A DNA stretch of 28,308 nucleotides. Origin: a virus. The translations under genes and the position numbers were made by a program. The DNA lies in IMG/VR virus record IMGVR_UViG_3300023179_000406, positions 1 to 28,308 of that record; one strand, written 5' to 3'. This document shows positions 6,048 to 11,421 of this stretch, one piece after another (within the stretch, counting starts at the first letter, position 1; each line of letters opens with the position of its first letter). Under the pieces are notes generated by a model that ran no database searches, was not told where the DNA came from, and saw only the letters and a list, made by a program, of their open reading frames with translations.

Positions 6048-6647
6048 ATGGCTACTATGTATATTGGTAAATATGCTGATGGCGGAAGTAAAAACTCTTT
6101 CTATAAAATGAAAGGTAGAAAATACGGTTTCAAAAGTTTTCCTAACAAGAGTTTGGCCGAGTTTTCTCATCATGTTCAAAGCGATTTGTCGGCACCATTT
6201 ACTTTTGCTCCTCGTGTTTATAGTCCGGTGTGCAGGATACGAGTTCCTAACTATTTTGCAGTATCAGATGGTAAGGGTGGGATTAGGTGCGAGGAGGAAC
6301 TGGTGCTGAGCGACTGGGGATACTTGACTGAAATCGCCTCACCCTGCAAGTGTAGAACGTGCGATGGATACTGTTATGAAAATGATCTGTGTGATAAGTA
6401 TGATGCTATAAATGATCTGGTGGGTGAAATCTATGATAGTTTTGGTATCAATTATACCGATGCTCACAATGCTAATCTTGGATATGTCAAACGAGGCAAT
6501 AATAAAGTATTAGTTATTGTGGACATTGGACGAGAGAGTATGGGCGAGATTGGAGAGTATGAGGAACCTTGTTGGGCTGAAGGTAGCGGCGGCGATGAAT
6601 ATGAGTATTGCTCATGTAAAAAATGTGGAGGAGAGTATAGTGCCTAA
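6048..6647 (+). CDS. Protein with kinase-like catalytic-loop motif
   Basis: 199 residues, MATMYIGKYADGGSKNSFYK. A motif TDAHNANLGYV, about ten residues before VLVIVDIG, resembles the catalytic loop D-x-H-x-x-N and the following D-F-G-like segment of protein or aminoglycoside kinases. I do not see a glycine loop or the usual N-lobe Lys with confidence. A Cys cluster (CKCRTCDGYC, CSCKKCGG) suggests metal binding. It could be a degenerate kinase. The start has AGGAGA upstream. The gene overlaps the next by 8 bp. Confidence 0.65.
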   Translation: MATMYIGKYADGGSKNSFYKMKGRKYGFKSFPNKSLAEFSHHVQSDLSAPFTFAPRVYSPVCRIRVPNYFAVSDGKGGIRCEEELVLSDWGYLTEIASPCKCRTCDGYCYENDLCDKYDAINDLVGEIYDSFGINYTDAHNANLGYVKRGNNKVLVIVDIGRESMGEIGEYEEPCWAEGSGGDEYEYCSCKKCGGEYSA

Positions 6648-6876
6648 ATATTATATACAATCTGGCACTCTACAACTCATATACTCAACGGATCAAAAAC
6701 CACTAGATGCAGCAGTAGCAGCGTTATGGGAAACTAATAAATTTGATACTTTAGATGAACACTTTTATGTTGATGAGCGAGGATTCAAAAACTATGCTAC
6801 AGCATTACCAGATACCAAGGTATACAAAACTGCCAAGGTTGTAAGACGAGCGGGCTGGAGTATGGAAGAAGACTAA
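6640..6876 (+). CDS. Conserved small phage protein (GTG start)
   Basis: 78 residues, (M)PKYYIQSGTLQLIYSTDQKP. GTG at 6640 has GGAGGAGAG just upstream. An ATG at 6517 in the same frame would lie deep inside the previous gene. The YYIQSGTL opening and HFYVDERGF motif look like a conserved phage family; the role is unknown. Translation is probably coupled to the previous gene. Confidence 0.75.
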   Translation: MPKYYIQSGTLQLIYSTDQKPLDAAVAALWETNKFDTLDEHFYVDERGFKNYATALPDTKVYKTAKVVRRAGWSMEED

Positions 6877-6884
6877 AACTCTCC

Positions 6885-7011
6885 CTAAGTCCTTTGTGGG
6901 TAACCACTTAGGACAAACGGGGCGGCGAAAATTTGACGTAAGTGCTTATGGTTCAACCACTTAGGAAAAACTAAAGAATGGGTTGACAAGTGACGATAAG
7001 TATGGTATGCT
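6885..7011 (+). promoter_or_regulatory. Composite operator-promoter cassette F
   Basis: The cleanest copy. Repeat 1 starts TAAGTCCTT at 6886. Repeat 2 is TAAGTGCTT 6939-6947 with AACCACTTA 6955-6963, 53 bp later. The promoter is TTGACA 6983, 17-bp spacer with GACGATAA, TATGCT 7006-7011. The gap from repeat 2 to -35 is 44 bp, about one turn shorter than the common 54-56. Confidence 0.82.
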
Positions 7012-7033
7012 AGTGAAACGTAAAGGAGAGCGA

Positions 7034-7285
7034 ATGATTCAATGGATTGGGGTGCTGGTGGCACTCTTGGGTTTGGCTTATACTGGTGTAAAAGACTATC
7101 AAAAGGGTGATATTAAACTTCCTAAACTTCCACAAAAACAGTTGACAAAACCAGTTTATCCGGTACAATACTGTTTAATGGCGTATGATCCTAATTTAGA
7201 CAAGGTTTTCTATTTACATGATAATGGACAATGGTTTGACTATGCACCACCTCAACGACGATACTCGACCCCAACGCAACCATAA
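7034..7285 (+). CDS. Small membrane-anchored protein
   Basis: 83 residues, MIQWIGVLVALLGLAYTGVK: an N-terminal hydrophobic anchor, a Lys/Pro-rich linker (KLPKLPQKQ), then a soluble domain with MAYDPNLDKVFYLHDNGQWFDY. AAAGGAG sits 6 nt before the ATG; an upstream frame to 6983 begins in the -35 box and is rejected. The domain is probably displayed on one face of the membrane. Function unknown. Confidence 0.72.
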   Translation: MIQWIGVLVALLGLAYTGVKDYQKGDIKLPKLPQKQLTKPVYPVQYCLMAYDPNLDKVFYLHDNGQWFDYAPPQRRYSTPTQP

Positions 7286-7430
7286 TAAAATCAAAATCAA
7301 GGTCAAGCAACCTTGGGAGTTGGCTACTGGACACCGAGAAGAACGTAATACATTGTTTGATAACCGTCCCAAGCGTCAGCGAACACGACGCGACATTGAC
7401 AGAGGGTGGCGTCAAGAGTATGATATGTAG
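7242..7430 (+). CDS. Small basic phage protein
   Basis: 62 residues, MHHLNDDTRPQRNHNKIKIK, overlapping the previous gene by 44 bp in another frame. The pattern KQPWELATGHREERN...DNRPKRQRTR recalls a family of small basic phage proteins (PWELATGHR...RPKR.RTR), which supports a real gene despite the overlap and weak ribosome site. It is strongly positive, so it may bind nucleic acid. The tRNA cluster starts 5 bp after it. Confidence 0.65.
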   Translation: MHHLNDDTRPQRNHNKIKIKVKQPWELATGHREERNTLFDNRPKRQRTRRDIDRGWRQEYDM

Positions 7431-7434
7431 GATT

Positions 7435-7507
7435 GCCGGTATAACTCAGTTAGCAGAGTGTCAAATTTGTAATTTGAATGTCGTGGGTGCAAATCCTACT
7501 ACCGGCT
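7435..7507 (+). tRNA. tRNA-Thr (UGU) with altered elbow
   Basis: Acceptor GCCGGTA/TACCGGC, D-stem ACTC/GAGT, anticodon stem TCAAA/TTTGA with loop TTTGTAA (anticodon TGT). The T-loop is TGCAAAT instead of TTCAAAT, so position 55 is G. The D-loop is AGTTAGCA, so position 18 is A where nearly all tRNAs have G. The two changes face each other in the tRNA elbow. Confidence 0.9.
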
Positions 7508-7518
7508 TTGTAATATGA

Positions 7519-7589
7519 TCCGGGATGGTGTAAAAGTAGCACGGAATACTTTGGATATTCCTGTCGAGGTGCAAATCCTTGTCCCGGAG
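7519..7589 (+). tRNA. tRNA-Pro (UGG) with altered elbow
   Basis: Acceptor TCCGGGA/TCCCGGA, D-stem GTGT/GCAC, anticodon stem GAATA/TATTC with loop CTTTGGA (TGG). The D-loop AAAAGTA has A at 18, and the T-loop TGCAAAT has G at 55, the same exchange as in tRNA-Thr. No CCA. Confidence 0.88.
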
Positions 7590-7594
7590 TTTGA

Positions 7595-7676
7595 TGCTCG
7601 GTGGCGAAATTGATAAACGCAGTTGACTGTTAATCAACCGTCGAAAGACTTGCTGGTTTGAGTCCAGCCCGAGCAG
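7595..7676 (+). tRNA. Class II tRNA with Asn anticodon (GUU)
   Basis: Acceptor TGCTCGG/CCGAGCA with discriminator G; anticodon stem GTTGA/TCAAC with loop CTGTTAA, anticodon GTT at 7629-7631. The D-arm (GGCGAAATTGATAAACGC) matches tRNA-Leu. A 13-nt variable region with GTC-GAAA-GAC is a long class II arm, whereas tRNA-Asn is normally class I. The Asn anticodon loop, U1-A72 and G73 are as in E. coli tRNA-Asn. It therefore looks like a Leu-type body recoded for Asn. D-loop G18-A19 and T-loop TTTGAGT (U56) replace the usual G19-C56 with A-U. Confidence 0.85.
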
Positions 7677-7685
7677 TTATATTTT

Positions 7686-7772
7686 AGAGGTCAGGCAGAT
7701 ACTGTTTTGCTGCACCGCTTTGCTAAAGCGGACCGGTGAAAACCGGTCAGGGTTAGATTCCCTGGGCCTCTG
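7686..7772 (+). tRNA. tRNA-Ser (GCU)
   Basis: Acceptor AGAGGTC/GGCCTCT, discriminator G, anticodon stem CCGCT/AGCGG with loop TTGCTAA (GCT), and a long variable arm ACCGGTGAAAACCGGT. The T-loop is TTAGATT with A at 56. The D-loop has G-T where GG is expected, so a U19-A56 pair could replace G19-C56. D-loop numbering is less certain here than in the others. Confidence 0.9.
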
Positions 7773-7774
7773 TT

Positions 7775-7845
7775 ATTGGCGTAGTTCAATAGTAGAATAA
7801 CGGTCTCCAAAACCGTAGATGGTGGTGCAATTCCACCCGCCTTTG
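7775..7845 (+). tRNA. tRNA-Trp (CCA) with altered elbow and weak acceptor end
   Basis: Anticodon stem ACGGT/ACCGT with loop CTCCAAA (CCA), T-stem GGTGG/CCACC. The T-loop TGCAATT has G at 55, and the D-loop AATAGTA has A at 18. The acceptor ATTGGCG against CGCCTTT leaves two T-T mismatches at 2-71 and 3-70, so the end of the stem is weak. Cassette G begins 13 bp later. Confidence 0.82.
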
Positions 7846-7857
7846 CTTTCTGTTTGC

Positions 7858-7986
7858 GTAAGTTATTGAAAATAAAAGACTTAGAACAAATTTGACGGCG
7901 AATTTTTGACGTAAGTACTTGACTCATAACGACTTAGGATTTTTCTAAAGATTCTGCTTGACACCAGCCGATAAAGAATGTAGAAT
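7858..7986 (+). promoter_or_regulatory. Composite operator-promoter cassette G
   Basis: Repeat 1 starts TAAGTTATT at 7859 and repeat 2 TAAGTACTT at 7912 (53 bp). The promoter is TTGACA 7958, 17-bp spacer with GCCGATAA, TAGAAT 7981-7986. Transcription should start about 3 nt before tRNA-Ile, so this tRNA hardly needs 5' trimming. Confidence 0.78.
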
Positions 7987-7995
7987 ACAACACAC

Positions 7996-8069
7996 GGGGC
8001 GTTGCAGCCGGTAGTTGCAATCACTCTTATAAGGTGACCAAAAGGTAGGTTCGACTCCTACACGCCCTA
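7996..8069 (+). tRNA. tRNA-Ile (UAU)
   Basis: Acceptor GGGGCGT/ACGCCCT, anticodon stem TCACT/GGTGA, loop CTTATAA with anticodon TAT, reading ATA. T-loop TTCGACT and D-loop with GG are normal. Most bacteria read ATA with a lysidine-modified CAU tRNA; a UAU tRNA avoids that modification and suits an AT-rich genome. Confidence 0.85.
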
Positions 8070-8088
8070 CTCGGAGGCTGACGTTCCC

Positions 8089-8127
8089 GGCGGTTTAGCG
8101 TGGTTCCGCCCCAACAAAAACTACGCT
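8089..8127 (+). other. Possible H-type pseudoknot between tRNA-Ile and tRNA-Glu
   Basis: GGCGG 8089-8093 can pair with CCGCC 8106-8110, while AGCGTGGTT 8097-8105 pairs with AACTACGCT 8119-8127. The two stems cross, giving a pseudoknot with loops of 3, 0 and 8 nt. The same AGCGTGGTT arm recurs in the RNAs at 4268 and 24952. It may help processing between the two tRNAs, or act as an RNA of its own. Confidence 0.4.
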
Positions 8128-8131
8128 TCAC

Positions 8132-8203
8132 GGTCCCATCTTCTAATGGTCAGGAAAGCAGACTTTCAATCTGTTAATATGAGTTCGATTCTCATTGGGA
8201 TCA
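8132..8203 (+). tRNA. tRNA-Glu (UUC)
   Basis: Acceptor GGTCCCA/TGGGATC, anticodon stem GCAGA/TCTGT with loop CTTTCAA (TTC), T-loop TTCGATT, D-loop TAATGGTCAGG with GG. Normal elbow residues. No CCA. Confidence 0.9.
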
Positions 8204-8217
8204 TTCAAGTTTCTCTC

Positions 8218-8245
8218 TTGACAAGCCGATAAGATATGGTAGACT
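8218..8245 (+). promoter_or_regulatory. GCCGATA-type promoter for gene 8266
   Basis: TTGACA 8218-8223, 16-bp spacer with GCCGATAA, TAGACT 8240-8245. No inverted-repeat pair lies upstream; tRNA-Glu is directly before it. Confidence 0.72.
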
Positions 8246-8265
8246 ACTCCAAAGAAAGGGAAGAT

Positions 8266-8454
8266 ATGAAAACCATTCGTTTCTACGATATGATGGTCGA
8301 TTGCATTGAGAATGGAATTGAGACTAGCAAGCAACTGGCCCATGAGTTTAGACTTGATCTACCAGTGGATTTTGATCTGGATAATGCTTTTGATATGCTG
8401 AACGAAAAGACTGGCTATGATGTTTATTCCTTTAGGTATGAGGAAATAGTCTGA
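8266..8454 (+). CDS. Small unknown protein
   Basis: 62 residues, MKTIRFYDMMVDCIENGIET. Helical and acidic, with VDFDLDNAFDMLNEKTGYDVYSF. It has a purine-rich ribosome site (AAAGAAAGGGAAG) and a promoter at 8218. The in-frame start at 8236 overlaps the -10 box and is rejected. No family recognised. Confidence 0.7.
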   Translation: MKTIRFYDMMVDCIENGIETSKQLAHEFRLDLPVDFDLDNAFDMLNEKTGYDVYSFRYEEIV

Positions 8455-8461
8455 GATAATT

Positions 8462-8533
8462 GGGGGTCAAGCTTTAATAGTGAAGCATCAGACTTTTAAT
8501 CTGAGGAAGAAGGAGCATTACCTTCGGCCCCTA
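8462..8533 (+). tRNA. tRNA-Lys (UUU) with altered elbow and reversed 54-58 pair
   Basis: Acceptor GGGGGTC/GGCCCCT, D-stem GCTT/AAGC, anticodon stem TCAGA/TCTGA with loop CTTTTAA (TTT), T-stem GAAGG/CCTTC. The T-loop AGCATTA has G at 55 and A54/T58 in place of T54/A58. The D-loop TAATAGTG has A at 18. Position 8 is A rather than T. The 3' half overlaps, on the other strand, the end of the HNH gene. Confidence 0.8.
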
Positions 8534-9107
8534 CTTTGTATTTAGTCCAATAACCTCTAGGAGGTTTGGAGAGATTATATTTTTTTGTCCATTTTTCAAC
8601 AGCCTTATCGGATACTCCATACTGTTTGGCTATTTGAGTAGTTGGTTTTTCCCATAAAAGTTTTTCTAGATAATCTTTTGTAGGCCATTCTACTTTTTTA
8701 TTGCGAGGTTTTTTTGCCTGAATTTTCTTTTGTTTTCTGTACTTACGATCATGCTCCCAATGACAATTAGGACATAATATAAGTATATTATTTTGATCAT
8801 TAATAATAGAAACTAAAGTATCTTCCGGAAAAGAATGTATTGGTTTTATATGGCATACTTCAACATGTTTATCATATCCACAATATTGACATACTTTGAT
8901 GTGTTTATATTGATTTCTGGCTCTACCTCTAATGATATTAAATCTAGCACTTTGTCCATGAACGATGCTGTGAGTAGTATCTTTGAGAGTATGAAATTTA
9001 ATTCTATTATTAGAAGAACATTTATTGCAGTATTTTGATTTGATAGTTTTATATTGACCACAATCGCAAAAATTATATTGTTTAGGATATTTATTAGGTG
9101 GCAGCAT
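8496..9107 (-). CDS. HNH homing endonuclease abutting tRNA-Lys
   Basis: 203 residues. An N-terminal zinc ribbon (CDCGQYKTIKSKYCNKC) is followed by an HNH core CQYCGYDKHVEVCHIKPIHSF...NNILILCPNCHWEHD and a C-terminal helix-turn-helix (TTQIAKQYGVSDKAVEKWTKK). The last ~12 residues (AEGNAPSSSD) are encoded antisense to tRNA-Lys, so the gene sits at the tRNA 3' end and may recognise the tRNA gene as its target. A weak promoter (TTGATC, 16 bp, TATATT) is visible upstream on its strand. Confidence 0.88.
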   Translation of the reverse strand: MLPPNKYPKQYNFCDCGQYKTIKSKYCNKCSSNNRIKFHTLKDTTHSIVHGQSARFNIIRGRARNQYKHIKVCQYCGYDKHVEVCHIKPIHSFPEDTLVSIINDQNNILILCPNCHWEHDRKYRKQKKIQAKKPRNKKVEWPTKDYLEKLLWEKPTTQIAKQYGVSDKAVEKWTKKYNLSKPPRGYWTKYKVGAEGNAPSSSD

Positions 9108-9196
9108 CGTACTATACCTAAAAACAGAAATGTTGGTTGTAGGTTCAATATATAATACACAAAATTCTGATCAAAGCAAGTTTTTTTCTCAAAGTA

Positions 9197-9265
9197 TTGA
9201 CAAGAAACCGACGATAAAGTAAAATAAGGCCAAGGGTTGACAAATTCGGCTGACTGGTGTATAGT
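9197..9265 (+). promoter_or_regulatory. Tandem promoters for the acidic protein gene
   Basis: The first is TTGACA 9197-9202, 17-bp spacer with GACGATAA, TAAAAT 9220-9225. The second is TTGACA 9237-9242, 17 bp, TATAGT 9260-9265, ending in a short leader with AAAGGAG. The upstream bases on this strand belong to the region before the HNH gene. Confidence 0.65.
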
Positions 9266-9287
9266 AGGTATCAAAGGAGAGATGATA

Positions 9288-9491
9288 ATGTACGATTACG
9301 AGAATGATGATTACGAATACGACTACCACGATATTGTGGATGACGTAGATTTTATTGACGATGAAACCTATTATGACGATGGCACCGACGAGCCTTGGAT
9401 GGGTACAGACGAAGATGAAAACGAGGTAATGGATAATACTGGTTGGGAAAACTATTACCATAATATCACTGACGAACTAATTGATGACTGA
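9288..9491 (+). CDS. Extremely acidic small protein, possible DNA mimic
   Basis: 67 residues, MYDYENDDYEYDYHDIVDDV. 28 residues are Asp or Glu, nine are Tyr, and there is no Lys or Arg at all. ATG 9288 is chosen because AAAGGAG lies 8 nt upstream. Phage proteins with this composition (Ocr, ArdA, other DNA mimics) block restriction or DNA-binding enzymes by imitating the charge of DNA. That role is inference from composition; no sequence family is recognised. Two tandem promoters suggest strong expression. Confidence 0.75.
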   Translation: MYDYENDDYEYDYHDIVDDVDFIDDETYYDDGTDEPWMGTDEDENEVMDNTGWENYYHNITDELIDD

Positions 9492-9503
9492 TCTCTCTTC
9501 TGA

Positions 9504-9580
9504 ACGGACGCAACTTGGTGGGACAAGTATCTATTCTTTCTTTCCTTTCTTTATAGTACGTTCGAATCGTACCGTCCGTT
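9504..9580 (+). other. tRNA-like element lacking an anticodon arm
   Basis: Acceptor ACGGACG 9504-9510 pairs with CGTCCGT 9573-9579. ACTTG/CAAGT forms a D-arm with loop GTGGGA. The T-arm GTACG-TTCGAAT-CGTAC (9556-9572) is perfect. Between D- and T-arm lie 27 nt, nearly all pyrimidines, that cannot form an anticodon stem. The outer shape that RNase P and RNase Z recognise is therefore kept while decoding is lost. It ends 3 nt before the ATG of the next gene, which has no Shine-Dalgarno site. Confidence 0.65.
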
Positions 9581-9583
9581 TTT

Positions 9584-10090
9584 ATGAATGTGCTGAACAC
9601 TATGGTTGATGAATTTCGCCGTACCGAAGATGGTAAAATTATCCAAGGTGCCAGCCATACTTGTAGAGTTCTAAACCATAAGATTCGTAATAAGGTTATT
9701 ATCAAGGCTGTGTGTGATCTGCGTAAGATTGCGGATGAATTTGATAGTATCGCTTGCTGCGGCGTGAGTGGCTTAACTGTTGTACCACAAATAGCAGAAA
9801 TTCTAAATAAGCATATTGTGGTTATTCGTAAACCAGATGAAAAACGCTATAGTGAATTTTATATGGAAGGTGTTTCGCCATTCAGATATGTTATTGTTGA
9901 CGATCTAATCTGTTCTGGCGATACTCTCAAGTGGATCAAGCAAGCAATCTATGAGGATAATCCAAAGGCTCGGTGTGTTGGGTTGTATTGCTATATTCCA
10001 GAAGAGTGTGCATATACTCAGGCAACAACCAAAGAATTTGAAGCACGATACCGGATCCCTCTCCTAAATCCTGCTCCAGCAAAGACTTAG
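9584..10090 (+). CDS. Phosphoribosyltransferase-family protein
   Basis: 168 residues. The signature YVIVDDLICSGDTLKWI (about residues 104-120) is the PRPP-binding loop of type I phosphoribosyltransferases, and CCGVSGLTVVPQIAEIL before it fits the PPi loop region. Known relatives salvage purines or pyrimidines, so the protein likely supplies nucleotides or a modified base during infection. No ribosome site is visible; the ATG follows the tRNA-like element by 3 nt. The last ~9 codons overlap repeat 1 of cassette H. Confidence 0.85.
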   Translation: MNVLNTMVDEFRRTEDGKIIQGASHTCRVLNHKIRNKVIIKAVCDLRKIADEFDSIACCGVSGLTVVPQIAEILNKHIVVIRKPDEKRYSEFYMEGVSPFRYVIVDDLICSGDTLKWIKQAIYEDNPKARCVGLYCYIPEECAYTQATTKEFEARYRIPLLNPAPAKT

Positions 10091-10201
10091 GGCGAGTCGG
10101 GCGGCGCCGCCGCGACGTAACTCCTTACATATCAACACCTTACGGCACGAAATTTTTTCGCAAGTTTTCCTGTTGACAAGCCGATAAGTATAGTGTAGAA
10201 T
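10064..10201 (+). promoter_or_regulatory. Composite operator-promoter cassette H
   Basis: Repeat 1 starts TAAATCCTG at 10065, within the previous gene, and repeat 2 TAACTCCTT at 10118 (53 bp). The linker contains the palindrome-rich GGCGGCGCCGCC. The promoter is TTGACA 10173, 17-bp spacer with GCCGATAA, TAGAAT 10196-10201. It drives the DUF932 gene after a ~40-nt leader. Confidence 0.8.
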
Positions 10202-10246
10202 CAGTCTAGTTGAACGAAGAACAAGTAACACGAAAGGGTTGGTTTT

Positions 10247-11215
10247 ATGGCTCATGCTATCGAAAATGTAAATGGTCAGGATTGTATGTTTTATGTTGGC
10301 GAAACCCCTTGGCACGGTCTGGGGCAAAAGTTGGAGGACAACCCATCTATTAGCGAGGCTATTTCCGCTGCTGGTCTGGATTGGGAAGTTGGTTTGAAGG
10401 ATTTGTTTACCAGTGAGGGAACGCCTGTTCCTGCTCGTGCCACCTATCGTAAGACCGACAATAGCATCCTCGGGGTTGTGGGGCCGCGTTATACGCCGCT
10501 CCAAAATCAAGATGCTTTCGATTGGTTCCAGCCTTTTCTCGATGCTAATGAGTGTGGATTGCATACTGCCGGATCACTTCATAATGGGCAAAAAGTATGG
10601 GTGCTTGCAAAATTGAATAGAGACAATTGTGAAATTGTTCCGGGTGATACTGTGCAAAAGTTTATTTTGCTAAGTAATAGCCATGATGGTACTACTGCTA
10701 TTAGGGTGGGTTATAGTCCTATAAGGACGGTTTGTGCTAATACTTTGGCTCTCGCCCATAGTAAAAATAGTGGTAGTAAACTGATTCGTATTCGTCATAC
10801 TCGTTCTAGTAAGACCAATTTGGAGCAGGTTCGTGATATAATGGATAATATTAATGCAGAATTCGAGGCTACTGCGGAACAGTATCGATTCCTGGCATCA
10901 AAAAACTTTAATCAGGCCGATGTTCGTCGGTATGTTAAAGTAATGCTAGGTATCGAAGGTACGATTGATGATGATATTAAGACTCGTACCCGTAATATTA
11001 TGGATGAAATTCTGGCTCTTATCGAAGGGCCTAAGCAAAGTGCTACTGGAGTAAGAGGGACTTGGTGGGCAGCAATGAATGGATATAATGAATATCTAAA
11101 TTATCATAAAGGTCGCACCGCTGATAATCGTATCGATTCACTCTGGTTCGGCCAAAATGCTAATGATAATATTAAAGCATTAGATAAGGCTTTAGAGTTT
11201 GCGAACGCCGTCTGA
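10247..11215 (+). CDS. DUF932 phage/plasmid-like protein
   Basis: 322 residues, near the usual length of the DUF932 (phage/plasmid-like, TIGR03299) family. Hallmarks are TPWHGLGQKL near the N-terminus, then YRKTDNSILGVVGPRYTPLQNQDAF, VWVLAKLNR, and the later RTVCANTLALA. Family members are common on plasmids and phages and have no settled function. It has AAAGGG before the ATG, its own cassette promoter, and a terminator right after the stop, so it is a single-gene unit. Confidence 0.9.
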   Translation: MAHAIENVNGQDCMFYVGETPWHGLGQKLEDNPSISEAISAAGLDWEVGLKDLFTSEGTPVPARATYRKTDNSILGVVGPRYTPLQNQDAFDWFQPFLDANECGLHTAGSLHNGQKVWVLAKLNRDNCEIVPGDTVQKFILLSNSHDGTTAIRVGYSPIRTVCANTLALAHSKNSGSKLIRIRHTRSSKTNLEQVRDIMDNINAEFEATAEQYRFLASKNFNQADVRRYVKVMLGIEGTIDDDIKTRTRNIMDEILALIEGPKQSATGVRGTWWAAMNGYNEYLNYHKGRTADNRIDSLWFGQNANDNIKALDKALEFANAV

Positions 11216-11233
11216 TCTTTTCGTGTCACGATG

Positions 11234-11281
11234 AAAAGGGGGAGAGCCGTGGCTGGGAAACCGGCTGCGGCTTTCTCTTTT
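11234..11281 (+). terminator. Rho-independent terminator after DUF932
   Basis: GCCG 11246-11249 pairs with CGGC 11268-11271, extended by GAGA/TCTC, around an inner GG-GAAA-CC tip; a T-rich tail TTTCTCTTTT follows. It lies about 20 bp after the gene's stop. Confidence 0.75.
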
Positions 11282-11299
11282 GATTCAACATCATTTGAC

Positions 11300-11421
11300 G
11301 TAAGTGCTTGGTATCAAAGGACTTAGGGCAAACCGGGCCCCGAAATTTAGTCGTAAGTTTAAGTGGCACAACGGGTTACGTCAAAAAAGTTATAGACAAA
11401 ACGCCAGACTGCCGATATAAT
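11300..11421 (+). promoter_or_regulatory. Composite operator-promoter cassette I
   Basis: Repeat 1 starts TAAGTGCTT at 11301 and repeat 2 TAAGTTTAA at 11354 (53 bp). The promoter has a poorer -35, TAGACA 11393, with 17 bp and TATAAT 11416-11421; GCCGATA here runs into the -10 box. A further solitary repeat half starts at 11439. No ORF follows for 360 bp. Confidence 0.65.

Noticed and set aside
8846-9461. Long ORFs in other frames around the HNH gene and the acidic gene
   Set aside because: They arise from AT-rich HNH coding sequence and from the antisense of the Asp/Tyr-rich gene; their translations are low-complexity Ile/Val/Phe strings without ribosome sites.
9504-9580. tRNA with an intron in the anticodon loop
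   Set aside because: Only 27 nt lie between D- and T-arm, far too short for a group I intron plus anticodon arm, and no anticodon stem can be rebuilt from it.
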